From positions 79,155 to 143,154 of the forward strand of contig NZ_VLKT01000014.1 of the NCBI RefSeq assembly GCF_007830515.1: 64,000 nucleotides of DNA, written 5' to 3'. Below are positions 36,237 to 44,651 of this stretch, piece by piece. How positions within the stretch are numbered: the first letter of the stretch is position 1; every line of letters begins with the position of its first letter. A program made the translations under genes and the position numbers. Below the pieces are notes generated by a model. The model ran no database searches and was not told where the DNA came from. It worked only from the letters and a program-made list of their open reading frames with translations. The stretch comes from Mesorhizobium tianshanense. Lineage in GTDB: Bacteria > Pseudomonadota > Alphaproteobacteria > Rhizobiales > Rhizobiaceae.

Positions 36237-38224
36237 GGCAGGCTCGCGGAAGGCACAGCGCCCGACGGCTTGCGGCGGCGGGACGGTGCTCCGACGCGCA
36301 GGCGCCGGTCCATGAGCGACATCGCAGCGCCTGCCATCATGACAAGACCACCACCCCAGATCAGCGTCACCAGAGGCTTCCACCACAGCCGAACCACGAC
36401 GGAGCCGTCGGTCCCCTCGTCGCCAAGCGAGAGGTAGAGCTGGCTGAGCCCGATCGTCTCGATACCGGACTCGGTCGTCGTCATCTGTCGGGCCGGATAG
36501 GAGCGCTTGGCCGAGGTGATTACAGCTGATGTGCTGCCATCGGCGCCGAGCAGGGCGAAGCGGCCGCGATCCTCGCTGTAGTTAGGCCCCTGGGCCGGAT
36601 AGAGCCCTTCGAAACGCAAAGTGTGGCCGGACAGTTGCACGGTCTCGCCCGCATGCATCGACAGGATCTTCTCGGTGCCGAAGCAAAGGGTGCCGACAAT
36701 GCCCAGCGTCGTCAGCCCGAGGCCGAGATGGGCGAGCGCGGTGCCGAAGACCGAACGCGGCAGGCCGGCGAAGCGCCTGAGCATGACACCGGGCGCGACA
36801 ACGCCAAAGCCGGACTTGACGGCAATATCGGTGAGCGCGCCGCAGATCAGCCAGAATGCGAGGCCGACGCCAAGTGCTGCGAATACCGACGCGCCGTCGA
36901 TGAACAAGGCCGTCACCAGTACGGCCAGAAGCGCTGCGGCGAAGGCTGTCATCAGGCGCTGAGCGACCGCGAAAATGTCGCCGCGCTTCCAGGCCAGCAG
37001 CGGTCCGAACGGGACCACGACCAGAAGCGGCACCATCAGCGGGCCGAATGTCAGGTTGAAGAAGGGCGCGCCGACCGAAATCTTGTCGGCTGAAACGGCC
37101 TCGACCACCAGCGGATACAATGTGCCGATCAGCACGGTGGCAGTAGCCGTGGTCAGGAACAGGTTGTTGAGTACCAGCGCCCCTTCGCGCGAGATCGGAT
37201 GAAACAGCCCGCCGGCGGTCAACTTCGAGGCGCGCAAAGCAAACAGCGCCAACGATCCGCCGATGAACAGCGTCAAGATGCAGAGAATGAACACGCCGCG
37301 CGTCGGATCGGTGGCGAAGGCGTGGACGGAGGTCAGCACGCCGGAGCGCACCAGGAAGGTGCCGAGCAGCGACAGCGAGAAGGTCAGGATCGCCAGCAAC
37401 AGCGTCCAGATCTTCAGGGCCGAGCGCTTTTCCATCACGATCGCCGAATGGAGCAGCGCCGTGCCCGCCAGCCATGGCATGAAGGAGGCGTTCTCGACCG
37501 GGTCCCAGAACCAGAAACCACCCCAGCCGAGCTCGTAATAGGCCCAGTAGGAGCCCATGGCGATACCGCCGGTCAGGAACATCCAGGCGACCAGCGTCCA
37601 TGGCCGCACCCAGCGCGCCCAGGACGCGTCGATGCGACCTTCGATGAGGGCTGCGACCGAGAAGGAAAAGCAGATCGAAAAGCCGACATAGCCGAGATAG
37701 AGCAGCGGCGGATGGATGGCGAGGCCGAGATCCTGCAGGATCGGATTGAGATCGCGGCCTTCGATCGGCGCCGGATTGAGCCTGGCGAACGGGTTGGACG
37801 TCGCCAGGATGAACAGGAAGAAGGTGGCTCCGATCGCCCCTTGCACGGCCAGCACATTGGCTCGAAGCGTCGCGGGAAGATTGCTGCCGAAAGCAGCGAC
37901 GAGCGCGCCGAAGAAGGTCAGGATCAGCACCCAGAGCAGCATCGAGCCCTCGTGATTGCCCCAGGCGCCGGTGATCCTGTAGATCAGCGGTTGCAGCGAA
38001 TGCGAATTCTCCCAGACGTTGGCCACCGAAAAATCGGACGTCGCATAGGCTATCGCCAGCGCCGCGAAGGACAGAGCGGTCAAGGCAAAGCCGGTCACCG
38101 CGACCGGACCGCCGACGGCCATCATCTTGCGGTTGTTCATCCGCGCGCCGAACAGCGGCACTACCGTCTGCACCAACGCCAGCGCGAACGCCAGGACCAG
38201 GGCGAAATGTCCGGTTTCAACCAT
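36233..38224 (-). CDS. ccmF: Haem lyase subunit CcmF (CycK)
   Basis: A 663-residue polytopic membrane protein that acts with CcmH and CcmI in attaching haem to apocytochrome c. It shows the CcmF tryptophan-rich haem-handling region ([19 protein letters not shown] and [20 protein letters not shown]) and more than a dozen helices. The ATG at 38224 ([19 protein letters not shown]) is the family start; the three preceding codons of the open frame would need TTG. A palindromic repeat fills the gap to ccmE upstream. Confidence 0.97.
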   Translation of the reverse strand: MVETGHFALVLAFALALVQTVVPLFGARMNNRKMMAVGGPVAVTGFALTALSFAALAIAYATSDFSVANVWENSHSLQPLIYRITGAWGNHEGSMLLWVLILTFFGALVAAFGSNLPATLRANVLAVQGAIGATFFLFILATSNPFARLNPAPIEGRDLNPILQDLGLAIHPPLLYLGYVGFSICFSFSVAALIEGRIDASWARWVRPWTLVAWMFLTGGIAMGSYWAYYELGWGGFWFWDPVENASFMPWLAGTALLHSAIVMEKRSALKIWTLLLAILTFSLSLLGTFLVRSGVLTSVHAFATDPTRGVFILCILTLFIGGSLALFALRASKLTAGGLFHPISREGALVLNNLFLTTATATVLIGTLYPLVVEAVSADKISVGAPFFNLTFGPLMVPLLVVVPFGPLLAWKRGDIFAVAQRLMTAFAAALLAVLVTALFIDGASVFAALGVGLAFWLICGALTDIAVKSGFGVVAPGVMLRRFAGLPRSVFGTALAHLGLGLTTLGIVGTLCFGTEKILSMHAGETVQLSGHTLRFEGLYPAQGPNYSEDRGRFALLGADGSTSAVITSAKRSYPARQMTTTESGIETIGLSQLYLSLGDEGTDGSVVVRLWWKPLVTLIWGGGLVMMAGAAMSLMDRRLRVGAPSRRRKPSGAVPSASLP

Positions 38225-38238
38225 TGTGATCAAGCCCA

Positions 38239-38298
38239 GGTTTTTGTTTTGCCGCAGGTCCTCGCCGCAAAACAGTAGGACACTTTTGTGGAACCTGC
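38239..38298 (+). repeat. Dispersed palindromic element, copy 3 in the ccmE-ccmF junction (arms GCAGGT)
   Basis: Leader GGTTTTTGTTTTGCC is followed by outer arms GCAGGT (38254-38259) and ACCTGC (38293-38298) and inner arms CGCAAAA (38266-38272) and TTTTGTG (38284-38290, one G.T pair) around an 11-base loop. The bulge is 6 bases on the left and 2 on the right. It occupies nearly the whole 74-base gap between ccmE and ccmF and touches the ccmE stop codon, so it is transcribed within the operon. Confidence 0.75.
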
Positions 38299-38742
38299 TT
38301 AGTCACTCTTGCTCTCCTGCCACACGCCCTTGGCCTTGAGGCCGTCGGCCACCTCCTTGGGCATGTAGTTCTCGTCGTGCTTGGCCAGCACGCTGTCGGC
38401 GACGAAGACGCCGTCCGGGCGAAACGTGCCTTCAGTGATGACGCCCTGCTCCTCACGGAAAAGGTCGGGAAGAATGCCGGTGTAGGTGACCTTGACCTCC
38501 TTCTGGTTGTCGGTCACCGAAAAGGCGACAGTGGCCCCCTGGCCGCGCTCGATCGTGCCCTTTTCGACGAGGCCGCCGAGTCTGATGCGCTGCCCGGGTT
38601 GCAGGCTGGCGGTGGTCAGATCGGCGGGCATGTAGAAATAGGAGGCCTTCTGGCCGAGCGCGTAGAAGGTCAGACCGGTGGCGGCACCGAGAAAGGCCAA
38701 CCCTCCGGCGATCACCGACAGTCTTTTCTGCTTGCGTGTCAT
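38299..38742 (-). CDS. ccmE: Haem chaperone CcmE (CycJ)
   Basis: A 147-residue periplasmic haem carrier with an N-terminal anchor ([20 protein letters not shown]) and an OB-fold domain. The covalent haem site is in [13 protein letters not shown], where the HxxxY motif gives the haem-binding His and the nearby Tyr. It takes haem from the CcmABCD complex (not in this window) to CcmF. Its start lies three bases after the ccmI stop. Confidence 0.97.
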   Translation of the reverse strand: MTRKQKRLSVIAGGLAFLGAATGLTFYALGQKASYFYMPADLTTASLQPGQRIRLGGLVEKGTIERGQGATVAFSVTDNQKEVKVTYTGILPDLFREEQGVITEGTFRPDGVFVADSVLAKHDENYMPKEVADGLKAKGVWQESKSD

Positions 38743-38745
38743 TTC

Positions 38746-39897
38746 TTACTCCGTCGCCGTCAGGCCAAGCGAGACGGCGAAGGCGGTGAATTTCTTCGCT
38801 TCGTCACTATCGGAGCCAAAAACGGCGATACCACGATTGAGCGCGTCGCGAGCCTGATCGGCCTTGCCCAGCACGACATAGGAACGAATAAGCTGCATCC
38901 ATCCTTCCGCATCGCGCGGGTTTTGCCGAAGTTTTTCATCAAGTCCCGCAACCATGGTGTTGATCATCGTTTCCCTGTCTTGCGGCGACATCGACGAGGC
39001 CGCATCGACATCCCCGGCGCTCGGGCCTTTCGCAGGCTCTGCCGAAGCGAAGCTCCGGCTGGCGACCTCGGCCAGTGCCTGCTCGATGGCACCGCGCCAT
39101 GGCGAGTCCTGCGGCAAGGCGCCAAGCATTTTCTGCCAGCCAGCCGTCGCCTCCTCAATGCGGCCTTCCTGCGCCATGCCCATCGCGAGATAGAAGCTGG
39201 CCTTCGGATTTGCCGGATCGAGCTTCAAGGCCGCCTCGAAAGCGGCCTGAGCGTCGGCCGAAACAATGCCGCCGGCTGCGCTGGCGATCGCCTCGCCGAG
39301 GCCGGCCTGGCGGGCGGCGCTGTCGCCGTCGAGGCGAATGGCGTTGCGATAGGCCGTCACCGCATCGGAGAACCGCTGCAAGCGCAGATAGACCGGGGCC
39401 AGAACGTCCCAACCCCTGCCATCGGTCGGATTGGCGGCAAGATGGGCCTCGGCGCGCGCCACCAGTTCGTCCACCGAACTGTCGGCGGGATTCTTGGCAA
39501 GCCGCTCGCTGAGCGGTTGCGACGGCAGGTCGGGCGAGCCAAGTTGACTGTACAAGCCCCAGCTGACCAGGGGAACCGCCAGGACCGCGACCGTCGCAAC
39601 AAGCCTGGTGACCATCGACGGCTGCCGCGCCGCTGCCTTGCCGGCCGGATCTGCCCCGGCCCCGGCATTGTCCAGGCGAAGAATGCGGCGGGAGATTTCG
39701 GCACGTGCCTCTTCGGCCTCAGCCGGCTGGATCAAGCCGCGCGCGACGTCGCGGTCAAGCTCGGACAGTTGGTCGCGATAGACTTCAAGGTCATGATCGC
39801 TGCTCGCAGAACCACCCTTCGGGCCGCCGGCCAGTGGCAGCAGCACCGCCAGGCTTGCACCCAGCGTGAGAACGGCAGCTATGACCCAGAACAGCAT
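38746..39897 (-). CDS. ccmI: Cytochrome c maturation protein CcmI (CycH)
   Basis: A 383-residue apocytochrome c chaperone. Two hydrophobic segments (MLFWVIAAVLTLGASLAVLL near the start and VTRLVATVAVLAVPLVSWGL near residue 100) flank a short cytoplasmic loop with a leucine-zipper-like run, followed by a periplasmic domain of TPR repeats (for example GWDVLAPVYLRLQRFSDAVT and PKASFYLAMGMAQEGRIEEA). It is first in the ccmI-ccmE-ccmF-ccmH block. The ATG at 39897 begins the first helix; the open frame upstream has no family support. Confidence 0.95.
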   Translation of the reverse strand: MLFWVIAAVLTLGASLAVLLPLAGGPKGGSASSDHDLEVYRDQLSELDRDVARGLIQPAEAEEARAEISRRILRLDNAGAGADPAGKAAARQPSMVTRLVATVAVLAVPLVSWGLYSQLGSPDLPSQPLSERLAKNPADSSVDELVARAEAHLAANPTDGRGWDVLAPVYLRLQRFSDAVTAYRNAIRLDGDSAARQAGLGEAIASAAGGIVSADAQAAFEAALKLDPANPKASFYLAMGMAQEGRIEEATAGWQKMLGALPQDSPWRGAIEQALAEVASRSFASAEPAKGPSAGDVDAASSMSPQDRETMINTMVAGLDEKLRQNPRDAEGWMQLIRSYVVLGKADQARDALNRGIAVFGSDSDEAKKFTAFAVSLGLTATE

Positions 39898-40013
39898 GTT
39901 TCTTCCAATAACGGCAGAGCCTTGCCCTGCCAACACAGGCGTCCTGCGACGCTTTGACGGTGGGCGCGGCGCATGTCCTTGATCGATATCAACCGGATCT
40001 ATCCGGCCGGTCG

Positions 40014-40454
40014 TTACGTCAGCGGCGTCCAGCTGCCATCGGCGTTGCGGCACGCGGTTCCGCGCGCGGTGGCGCCGGCGGCGCCGGTAAAGACCGTATG
40101 GGTGTATTGCCGGCAGTCCTGCGAGCCGACACGATAGGGCTGGGCGGGCACGACTTCACCGTAATGCGCCGACCGGTCGCTCTTCCATGTCACCTTCTGG
40201 CCGCCCGTCGTATATTCGAGCGCCTTGTATTCCGCCTCCAGCGCCTTGCGCTTCTCGGGATCGCTCAAGCCGGCACCAATCGATCCGCTGACGAGGCCGC
40301 CTCCCATGGCGGAAATGACCGTCGTCGCGATCCTGCCGCTGCTTGGCGGCGTGGCGGCAGGCTGTGGCGCCACCGTGGCGCTCGGGCTCTTGCCCAGCGT
40401 CGTGCAGCCGGAAACGGCCAGCAGTGCGGAAACGAGCGCGACGCGAATCTTCAT
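40014..40454 (-). CDS. Outer-membrane lipoprotein, 17-kDa surface antigen-like
   Basis: A 146-residue lipoprotein with signal peptide and lipobox (MKIRVALVSALLAVSGCTTL, lipidated Cys17). A Pro/Ala/Ser linker is followed by a glycine-zipper stretch (VISAMGGGLVSGSIGAGLSD) as in RT0821/Lpp0805 surface proteins, then a domain with WKSDRSAHYGEV, SQDCRQYTHTVF and a terminal CRNADGSWTPL. These C-terminal signatures are shared by many rhizobial surface lipoproteins. It stands alone between ccmI and feuQ. Confidence 0.85.
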   Translation of the reverse strand: MKIRVALVSALLAVSGCTTLGKSPSATVAPQPAATPPSSGRIATTVISAMGGGLVSGSIGAGLSDPEKRKALEAEYKALEYTTGGQKVTWKSDRSAHYGEVVPAQPYRVGSQDCRQYTHTVFTGAAGATARGTACRNADGSWTPLT

Positions 40455-40624
40455 GCAAACAACCGGTTTTCTTGAGTTAAGGCTGGGAGCCGCGCCATCG
40501 GGAAAGTCGGCGTGGCCATAGTGTTGATGTTTGTCGGAAATTTGGCCGCGGCCGACGGATCCGGGACCAATCGACACGCCGCCATATCACGCACCGTCGA
40601 TCAATTGTCGATTGGGCAAAAGTG

Positions 40625-42073
40625 TCACTGGAGGCTCCGCAATCGAATCACCGCCTTCAACCCGCCCATTCCGGACCGTTCCAGAGCCAGAACGCCTCCA
40701 TACTCGTTGACGAGGTCGGCGACAATGGCAAGTCCAAGCCCGGTCCCCGGCTTTGTCTCGTCGAGGCGCCGCCCGCGCTTCAGCGCCTCGCGTGCCTTGT
40801 CTTCGGGAATGCCCGGGCCGTCATCCTCGATGCTGATCTCGAACAGACTGGCAGCACTCTCCTTGCCGGCGCCGCCCTTCTTGCCGGAGATTGGTGTCAC
40901 GGAAACGGCGACCGCGCTCTTTGCCCATTTCATGGCGTTGTCGAGCAAATTGCCAAGCAATTCTTCCAGATCCTCGCGTTCGCCGGCAAAGACGATATCG
41001 GCTGACGGCAGCGAAAGCGAGAGATCGGTCCGCGGGTTGAGTTTTTGCAGCACGCGCACCATGCGCTGGACCAGCGGTGCCACCGGGGTGCGGTAGACGA
41101 CGCTGTCGCGTTGCGCCGCGACGCGGGCGCGCTGCAGATAATGGTCGACCTGCTTCTGCATCGAGGCGGCCTGCTCGGCTATGAGCTTGCCTTTGGCGCC
41201 GCCGAGCGCGCGCCCTTCGTTGATCAGCACAGCCAGCGGCGTCTTCAGCGAATGGGCGAGGTTGCCGACCTGCGTGCGCGAGCGCTCGACGATACGCCTG
41301 TTGTTTTCGATCAGCGCGTTGGTCTCGTTGGCGAGCGGTTCGATCTCGGCCGGGAAGCGGCCGTCGAGCCTTTGGGCGGTTCCTTCACGCACCATGGCGA
41401 GGGCGTTCCTGACCCGACGCAATGGCTGCAGGCCCAGCAGGATGGCAATGGCGTTGATGGCGATCATGCCGACGCCGAACAGGGACAGATAGGTCAGCAG
41501 GCGACGCTGGAAGGCGCCGATCTCCTGTTCGAGCTCGGTCTGGTTGCCCATGACGCGGAAGCGCGCCGCACGATTCTTCGCATCGAGAACGAATTCGCTC
41601 TCGAACACTTGCAGCTCCTCGCCATTGATGCCTTCCGTCGCATAGCTGCGCTGGAAACTGGAATTGAAAGGGACCTCGGCGATGCTTGGCGAGGGGATCG
41701 CCCTCGTCATGGAGGAAGAGTGCAGATCACCGCGCACGCCCTCCGACGCAGGTTCCACTGACCAGTACCAGCCGGAGTTCGGCTCCGAGAACCGGAGATC
41801 GCCAAGGTCGGGAGCGCCGGTCAGCGAACCGCCTTCGGACACGCCGACCGAGCCGATCAGGTTGAACAGATGCGCCGACAACAGGCTGTCGAAACCGCGC
41901 TCGTTCGCCTGGCGATACAGCGTGGTGATGAGGGTGAAGATGACGACGAGGGTAAGGATCGCCCAGACCGTGGAAAAGGCGATCACCCGAAACGCCAGCG
42001 AACGCGGCCAGAACCGCGAAAGCGACGTCCCTGTAGTCTGCTCGAGCGGTTCCGCCTTACGCCTCCGGCTCAC
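40625..42073 (-). CDS. feuQ: FeuQ-like sensor histidine kinase
   Basis: A 482-residue membrane kinase with helix FRVIAFSTVWAILTLVVIFT near the start and a second helix near residue 190 (LSLFGVGMIAINAIAILLGL), flanking a large periplasmic domain. The H box is QVGNLAHSLKTPLAVLINEG (His before SLKTP, as in PhoQ-like kinases), and the ATPase domain has NLLDNAMKWA, DDGPGIPED and GTGLGLAIVADL. The start codon is GTG and overlaps the end of feuP by 17 bases. The FeuP/FeuQ system of Sinorhizobium responds to low osmolarity and controls cyclic-glucan export; the name rests on similarity and gene order. Confidence 0.88.
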   Translation of the reverse strand: MSRRRKAEPLEQTTGTSLSRFWPRSLAFRVIAFSTVWAILTLVVIFTLITTLYRQANERGFDSLLSAHLFNLIGSVGVSEGGSLTGAPDLGDLRFSEPNSGWYWSVEPASEGVRGDLHSSSMTRAIPSPSIAEVPFNSSFQRSYATEGINGEELQVFESEFVLDAKNRAARFRVMGNQTELEQEIGAFQRRLLTYLSLFGVGMIAINAIAILLGLQPLRRVRNALAMVREGTAQRLDGRFPAEIEPLANETNALIENNRRIVERSRTQVGNLAHSLKTPLAVLINEGRALGGAKGKLIAEQAASMQKQVDHYLQRARVAAQRDSVVYRTPVAPLVQRMVRVLQKLNPRTDLSLSLPSADIVFAGEREDLEELLGNLLDNAMKWAKSAVAVSVTPISGKKGGAGKESAASLFEISIEDDGPGIPEDKAREALKRGRRLDETKPGTGLGLAIVADLVNEYGGVLALERSGMGGLKAVIRLRSLQ

Positions 42074-42722
42074 GCATCCGATAGCCCATGCCGCGAACGG
42101 TCTCTATCATGTCGATGCCCATCTTCTTGCGAAGCCGCCCGACAAAGACCTCGATTGTGTTGGAATCGCGGTCGAAATCCTGATCGTATAGATGCTCGAC
42201 AAGTTCGGTCCGGGACACGACGTCGCCCATATGGTGCATCAGATAGGCAAGCAGGCGGAATTCGTGCGACGTCAGCTTCAGCGGCACGCCGTCGACATCG
42301 GCCTTGGAGGCCTTGGTGTCGAGCCGCAGCGGCCCGCAGGTCAGCTCGGACGACGCATGGCCGGCCGCGCGCCGGATGAGCGCCCGGACCCTGGCCAGCA
42401 CCTCTTCGATGTGAAACGGCTTGGTGACATAATCGTCGGCGCCGGCGTCGATGCCCGATACCTTGTCGTTCCAGCGATCACGCGCCGTCAGGATCAGAAC
42501 CGGCATCTTGCGGCCGCCGCGCCGCCAACGCTCGACCACGCTGATGCCGTCCATCTGCGGCAGGCCGATGTCGAGCACCACGGCGTCGTAGGGTTCGGTG
42601 TCGCCGAGGAAATGCCCTTCCTCGCCGTCGAAGGCCCGGTCGACGACATAGCCGGCATCGACCAACGCGTCCGATATCTGCCGGTTGAGATCCTTGTCAT
42701 CTTCGACAACGAGTACGCGCAT
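42057..42722 (-). CDS. feuP: FeuP-like response regulator (OmpR family)
   Basis: A 221-residue regulator. The receiver domain starts MRVLVVEDDKDLNRQISDAL, with phospho-Asp in YDAVVLDIGLPQMDGISVVE and Lys in YVTKPFHIEEVL. The winged helix ends DSNTIEVFVGRLRKKMGIDM and IETVRGMGYRM. The receiver contains AFDGEEGHFLGDTEPYDAVV, close to my recollection of rhizobial FeuP. It is followed by feuQ with a 17-base overlap and preceded by the small periplasmic gene. Confidence 0.9.
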   Translation of the reverse strand: MRVLVVEDDKDLNRQISDALVDAGYVVDRAFDGEEGHFLGDTEPYDAVVLDIGLPQMDGISVVERWRRGGRKMPVLILTARDRWNDKVSGIDAGADDYVTKPFHIEEVLARVRALIRRAAGHASSELTCGPLRLDTKASKADVDGVPLKLTSHEFRLLAYLMHHMGDVVSRTELVEHLYDQDFDRDSNTIEVFVGRLRKKMGIDMIETVRGMGYRMREPEA

Positions 42723-42830
42723 GCGGGGATCACTACCTGTTGAAGAGCTCGGCTTGTTGACGCGTTAAGCCTGTTGACGCGTCCGGTGTCAGATATAGGC
42801 CGATTCCAACGGCCTGGGAAACGGCAGGGA

Positions 42831-43082
42831 TCAGTTCAGCGGAACGACGATTTCGGAACGGCGCGGACGCTGCCCTTCCTTGCCCGGAACCAGCACGACG
42901 ATGACGCAGACCGGCTGGCCACCGCGCGTCGACTGCGACGCCTTGGCCAGCGTGCCGCCATTCTGCTGGGCAACCTGCTGACCGATCGCGTAGCAGTCGG
43001 CGGCCGTCGCCTGCGACGCGAACAGACCGGCAACGCAGAGCGCCAGTGTAGCGGTTCGGAAATGGGAGCGAAGCGTTTTCAT
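42831..43082 (-). CDS. feuN: Small periplasmic protein, probable FeuN
   Basis: An 83-residue secreted protein with a signal peptide (LALCVAGLFASQATA) and a mature part of about 55 residues: one Cys near the N-terminus (DCYAIGQQVAQQNGGTLAKA) and one in GGQPVCVIVVLVPG, likely a disulfide, in a PepSY-like alpha-beta arrangement. It lies 108 bases upstream of feuP on the same strand. In Sinorhizobium a small periplasmic protein, FeuN, encoded with feuPQ, restrains the FeuQ kinase; size, location and position fit. Orthology is inferred from memory, not aligned. Confidence 0.7.
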   Translation of the reverse strand: MKTLRSHFRTATLALCVAGLFASQATAADCYAIGQQVAQQNGGTLAKASQSTRGGQPVCVIVVLVPGKEGQRPRRSEIVVPLN

Positions 43083-43107
43083 GATCAGCGTTCTAACGCA
43101 TCGGTGC

Positions 43108-43131
43108 TGAACGTGAAATGAACAGTGAACG
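43108..43131 (-). promoter_or_regulatory. Direct TGAAC repeats upstream of feuN
   Basis: TGAACG (43108), TGAACA (43119) and TGAACG (43126) occur within 24 bases, with TGAAA between the first two. The first two hexamers are 11 bases apart, one helix turn, the spacing favoured by OmpR/PhoP-type regulators. They lie 26 bases upstream of the feuN start, so they are a candidate autoregulatory site. Confidence 0.35.
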
Positions 43132-43258
43132 CCTGCAATCCATGCCTATCTCACCCCCTGAAACGCGAGACAACCGACCTTATGATTTCGCCGCCCCAAC
43201 CCGGCAAAATCATCCCAAGCCCCAGTCTAGACTGTCTTGCAGCCATATTGAAAGCGCG

Positions 43259-43669
43259 TCAGTCGTTTTCTTCCGTCACGGCGCGAAAGCGCAGCAGCCC
43301 GTGATAGGCTGAAAGGTCCTCGTCGTAACGGGTCTCGGTGAATTCGAGCTTGAGATTGACGTGGCGATGCTCGTCGAGCGAGAGCACCGCATCCCGGAGG
43401 CGGGCACTGACCAGATCCATCACATCGAGAATTTCTTTCCTGGCCACGGACTTCGACCAGAAATGCAGCGTGAAAAGCTGCTCGGCGGCGTTCTCCATGC
43501 CTGTTGCCCAGTCGTAGACGCTGGTCCGGCCGAAAGTCACATAGGGAAACGCGACGTTTTCCGGGGCGTGGTCGAACAGTTTTGCGCCGCCCAATGCCGC
43601 TGACAGGGAACCGTCGCCGTTCAGCGCTTCGAACAAGGCCTTCTGCAACACGGCAGCCGGCGCGGTCAT
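43259..43669 (-). CDS. DUF3168 phage/GTA tail-completion-like protein
   Basis: A 136-residue protein of the DUF3168 family, which in phages and alphaproteobacterial gene transfer agents sits between head-closure and major-tail genes and completes the tail. Signatures are VLQKALFEALNGDGSLSAAL at the start, FPYVTFGRTSVYDWATGMEN, and FTLHFWSKSVARKEILDVMD. No other head or tail gene is next to it, so it is an orphan or relic. Its ATG overlaps the stop of a small upstream frame (ATGA). Confidence 0.85.
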   Translation of the reverse strand: MTAPAAVLQKALFEALNGDGSLSAALGGAKLFDHAPENVAFPYVTFGRTSVYDWATGMENAAEQLFTLHFWSKSVARKEILDVMDLVSARLRDAVLSLDEHRHVNLKLEFTETRYDEDLSAYHGLLRFRAVTEEND

Positions 43670-43839
43670 CGTCCTCTCCCCCGCCCGTCACGGCTGAACA
43701 GGCCTTTTGCGCCGTCAGCGATTCCTGCCTGCAGCGTAGCCGCGATGAAGTTCTTGCGCCAGATCACGGGATCTCCAGTGCCGCGGCCTCTTCGCGTCAG
43801 GAATGTCGGTGGCCAACCTCGCGCTTTCTCATTTGGCAT
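43666..43839 (-). CDS. Short frame coupled to the DUF3168 gene
   Basis: A 57-residue frame whose TGA overlaps the DUF3168 ATG, the only direct argument that it is translated. The C-terminal part (WRKNFIAATLQAGIADGAKG) is helical and the ends are basic. No ribosome binding site of note and no recognised family. It could be a remnant of a gene from the same phage or GTA block. Confidence 0.35.
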   Translation of the reverse strand: MPNEKARGWPPTFLTRRGRGTGDPVIWRKNFIAATLQAGIADGAKGLFSRDGRGRGR

Positions 43840-44002
43840 GCAAGGCGTTTGAAAAACGGTGCTATGGAGGGGATTGTTTCTCCGGACATCCGAGGTCGTT
43901 TTCGTGCGCGAGCCACCGCTGCTGCCTGTCTTTGGAAAGCTTGGGGTCAAGGCACCGGTTGTAACCGCTGTGGCGCCGACCATGTCGAGGAGCGCGAAGA
44001 CC

Positions 44003-44119
44003 ATGGCGACCCGCAAGAGGGAGGTTCTATCTTCACACGGGGGCATGGCCTTGAAGCTGTTCGTCGTCGTGTGGACGATCCTTGTCCTGGCGGCGGTTTT
44101 CTTCATTACGCAGGCCTGA
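44003..44119 (+). CDS. Possible 38-residue membrane peptide
   Basis: A short frame MATRKREVLSSHGGMALKLF continuing into VVVWTILVLAAVFFITQA: a basic start and one C-terminal transmembrane helix. GAGGAGCG lies about 10 bases upstream. Longer versions of this frame need a GTG start and add residues without pattern. No homology is known to me. Confidence 0.38.
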   Translation: MATRKREVLSSHGGMALKLFVVVWTILVLAAVFFITQA

Positions 44120-44165
44120 CCAATCTACATTCATCGATCGGAGATGGAAACGAAAGGATCCCGGA

Positions 44166-44357
44166 ATGACAAACCGCTACGCGCTGCGCATGGAGCATCC
44201 GCACAGCTGGACCGTCTTCGATGTCTTCACCGGTCAGCCCGTTGAACTCAAGCGCCAGGTCATGGTCGGCATGAACACACGCGATGCGGACGCGATGGTC
44301 GATCGGCTGAATAACCGAGACGTCAAGCGGCGGGCCAAAGCGGCCCGCAAGTCCTGA
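44166..44357 (+). CDS. Small basic protein of unknown function
   Basis: A 63-residue protein starting MTNRYALRMEHPHSWTVFDV, with a beta-like N-terminal half (FTGQPVELKRQVMVGMNTRD) and a Lys/Arg-rich end (VKRRAKAARKS). AAAGGATCCCGGA precedes the ATG as a ribosome binding site. It converges on the DUF1488 gene. I recognise no family. Confidence 0.55.
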   Translation: MTNRYALRMEHPHSWTVFDVFTGQPVELKRQVMVGMNTRDADAMVDRLNNRDVKRRAKAARKS

Positions 44358-44384
44358 GCCAGCCTCAGCCAGGCACATTTGGGC

Positions 44385-44651
44385 CTAGCGAAAATCGGCT
44401 GCCGTCAGCACATATATGCTCTTGCGGGTCCGGGCATAGGCATTCCTGGCGATCTCATGGATGGAGCTGGACGCCGTATCGAACGCCGCCAGATAGGTGG
44501 CTTCGGCAGTTGGTGCCTCTGATGGTGCCTTCGAGATCGCATCCGTGGCGACAGAGAAGGAAATCTGAAACATGCCGTCATGGCCGACGAAACGGATGCG
44601 TTTGCCCGCCTCGTCGTAGCTGCGGCTTGGATTGGGAAATGTCAGGCTCAT
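44385..44651 (-). CDS. DUF1488 family protein
   Basis: An 88-residue cytoplasmic protein beginning MSLTFPNPSRSYDEAGKRIR and continuing FVGHDGMFQISFSVATDAIS, the FPN.SRS and F.GHD...I.F signatures of DUF1488. Function unknown; the family is common in proteobacteria, often near stress genes. Its ATG overlaps the stop of the upstream coiled-coil gene (ATGA), so the two form one transcription and translation unit. Confidence 0.86.
   Translation of the reverse strand: MSLTFPNPSRSYDEAGKRIRFVGHDGMFQISFSVATDAISKAPSEAPTAEATYLAAFDTASSSIHEIARNAYARTRKSIYVLTAADFR

Noticed and set aside
37199..38278. A 359-residue plus-strand frame across ccmF
   Set aside because: Rich in Arg, Glu and Gln, with no domain; the ccmF motifs are on the other strand.
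43859..44119. The longer 86-residue version of the small membrane frame
   Set aside because: It needs a GTG start, overlaps another candidate frame and adds residues without pattern; only the last 38 residues were kept.
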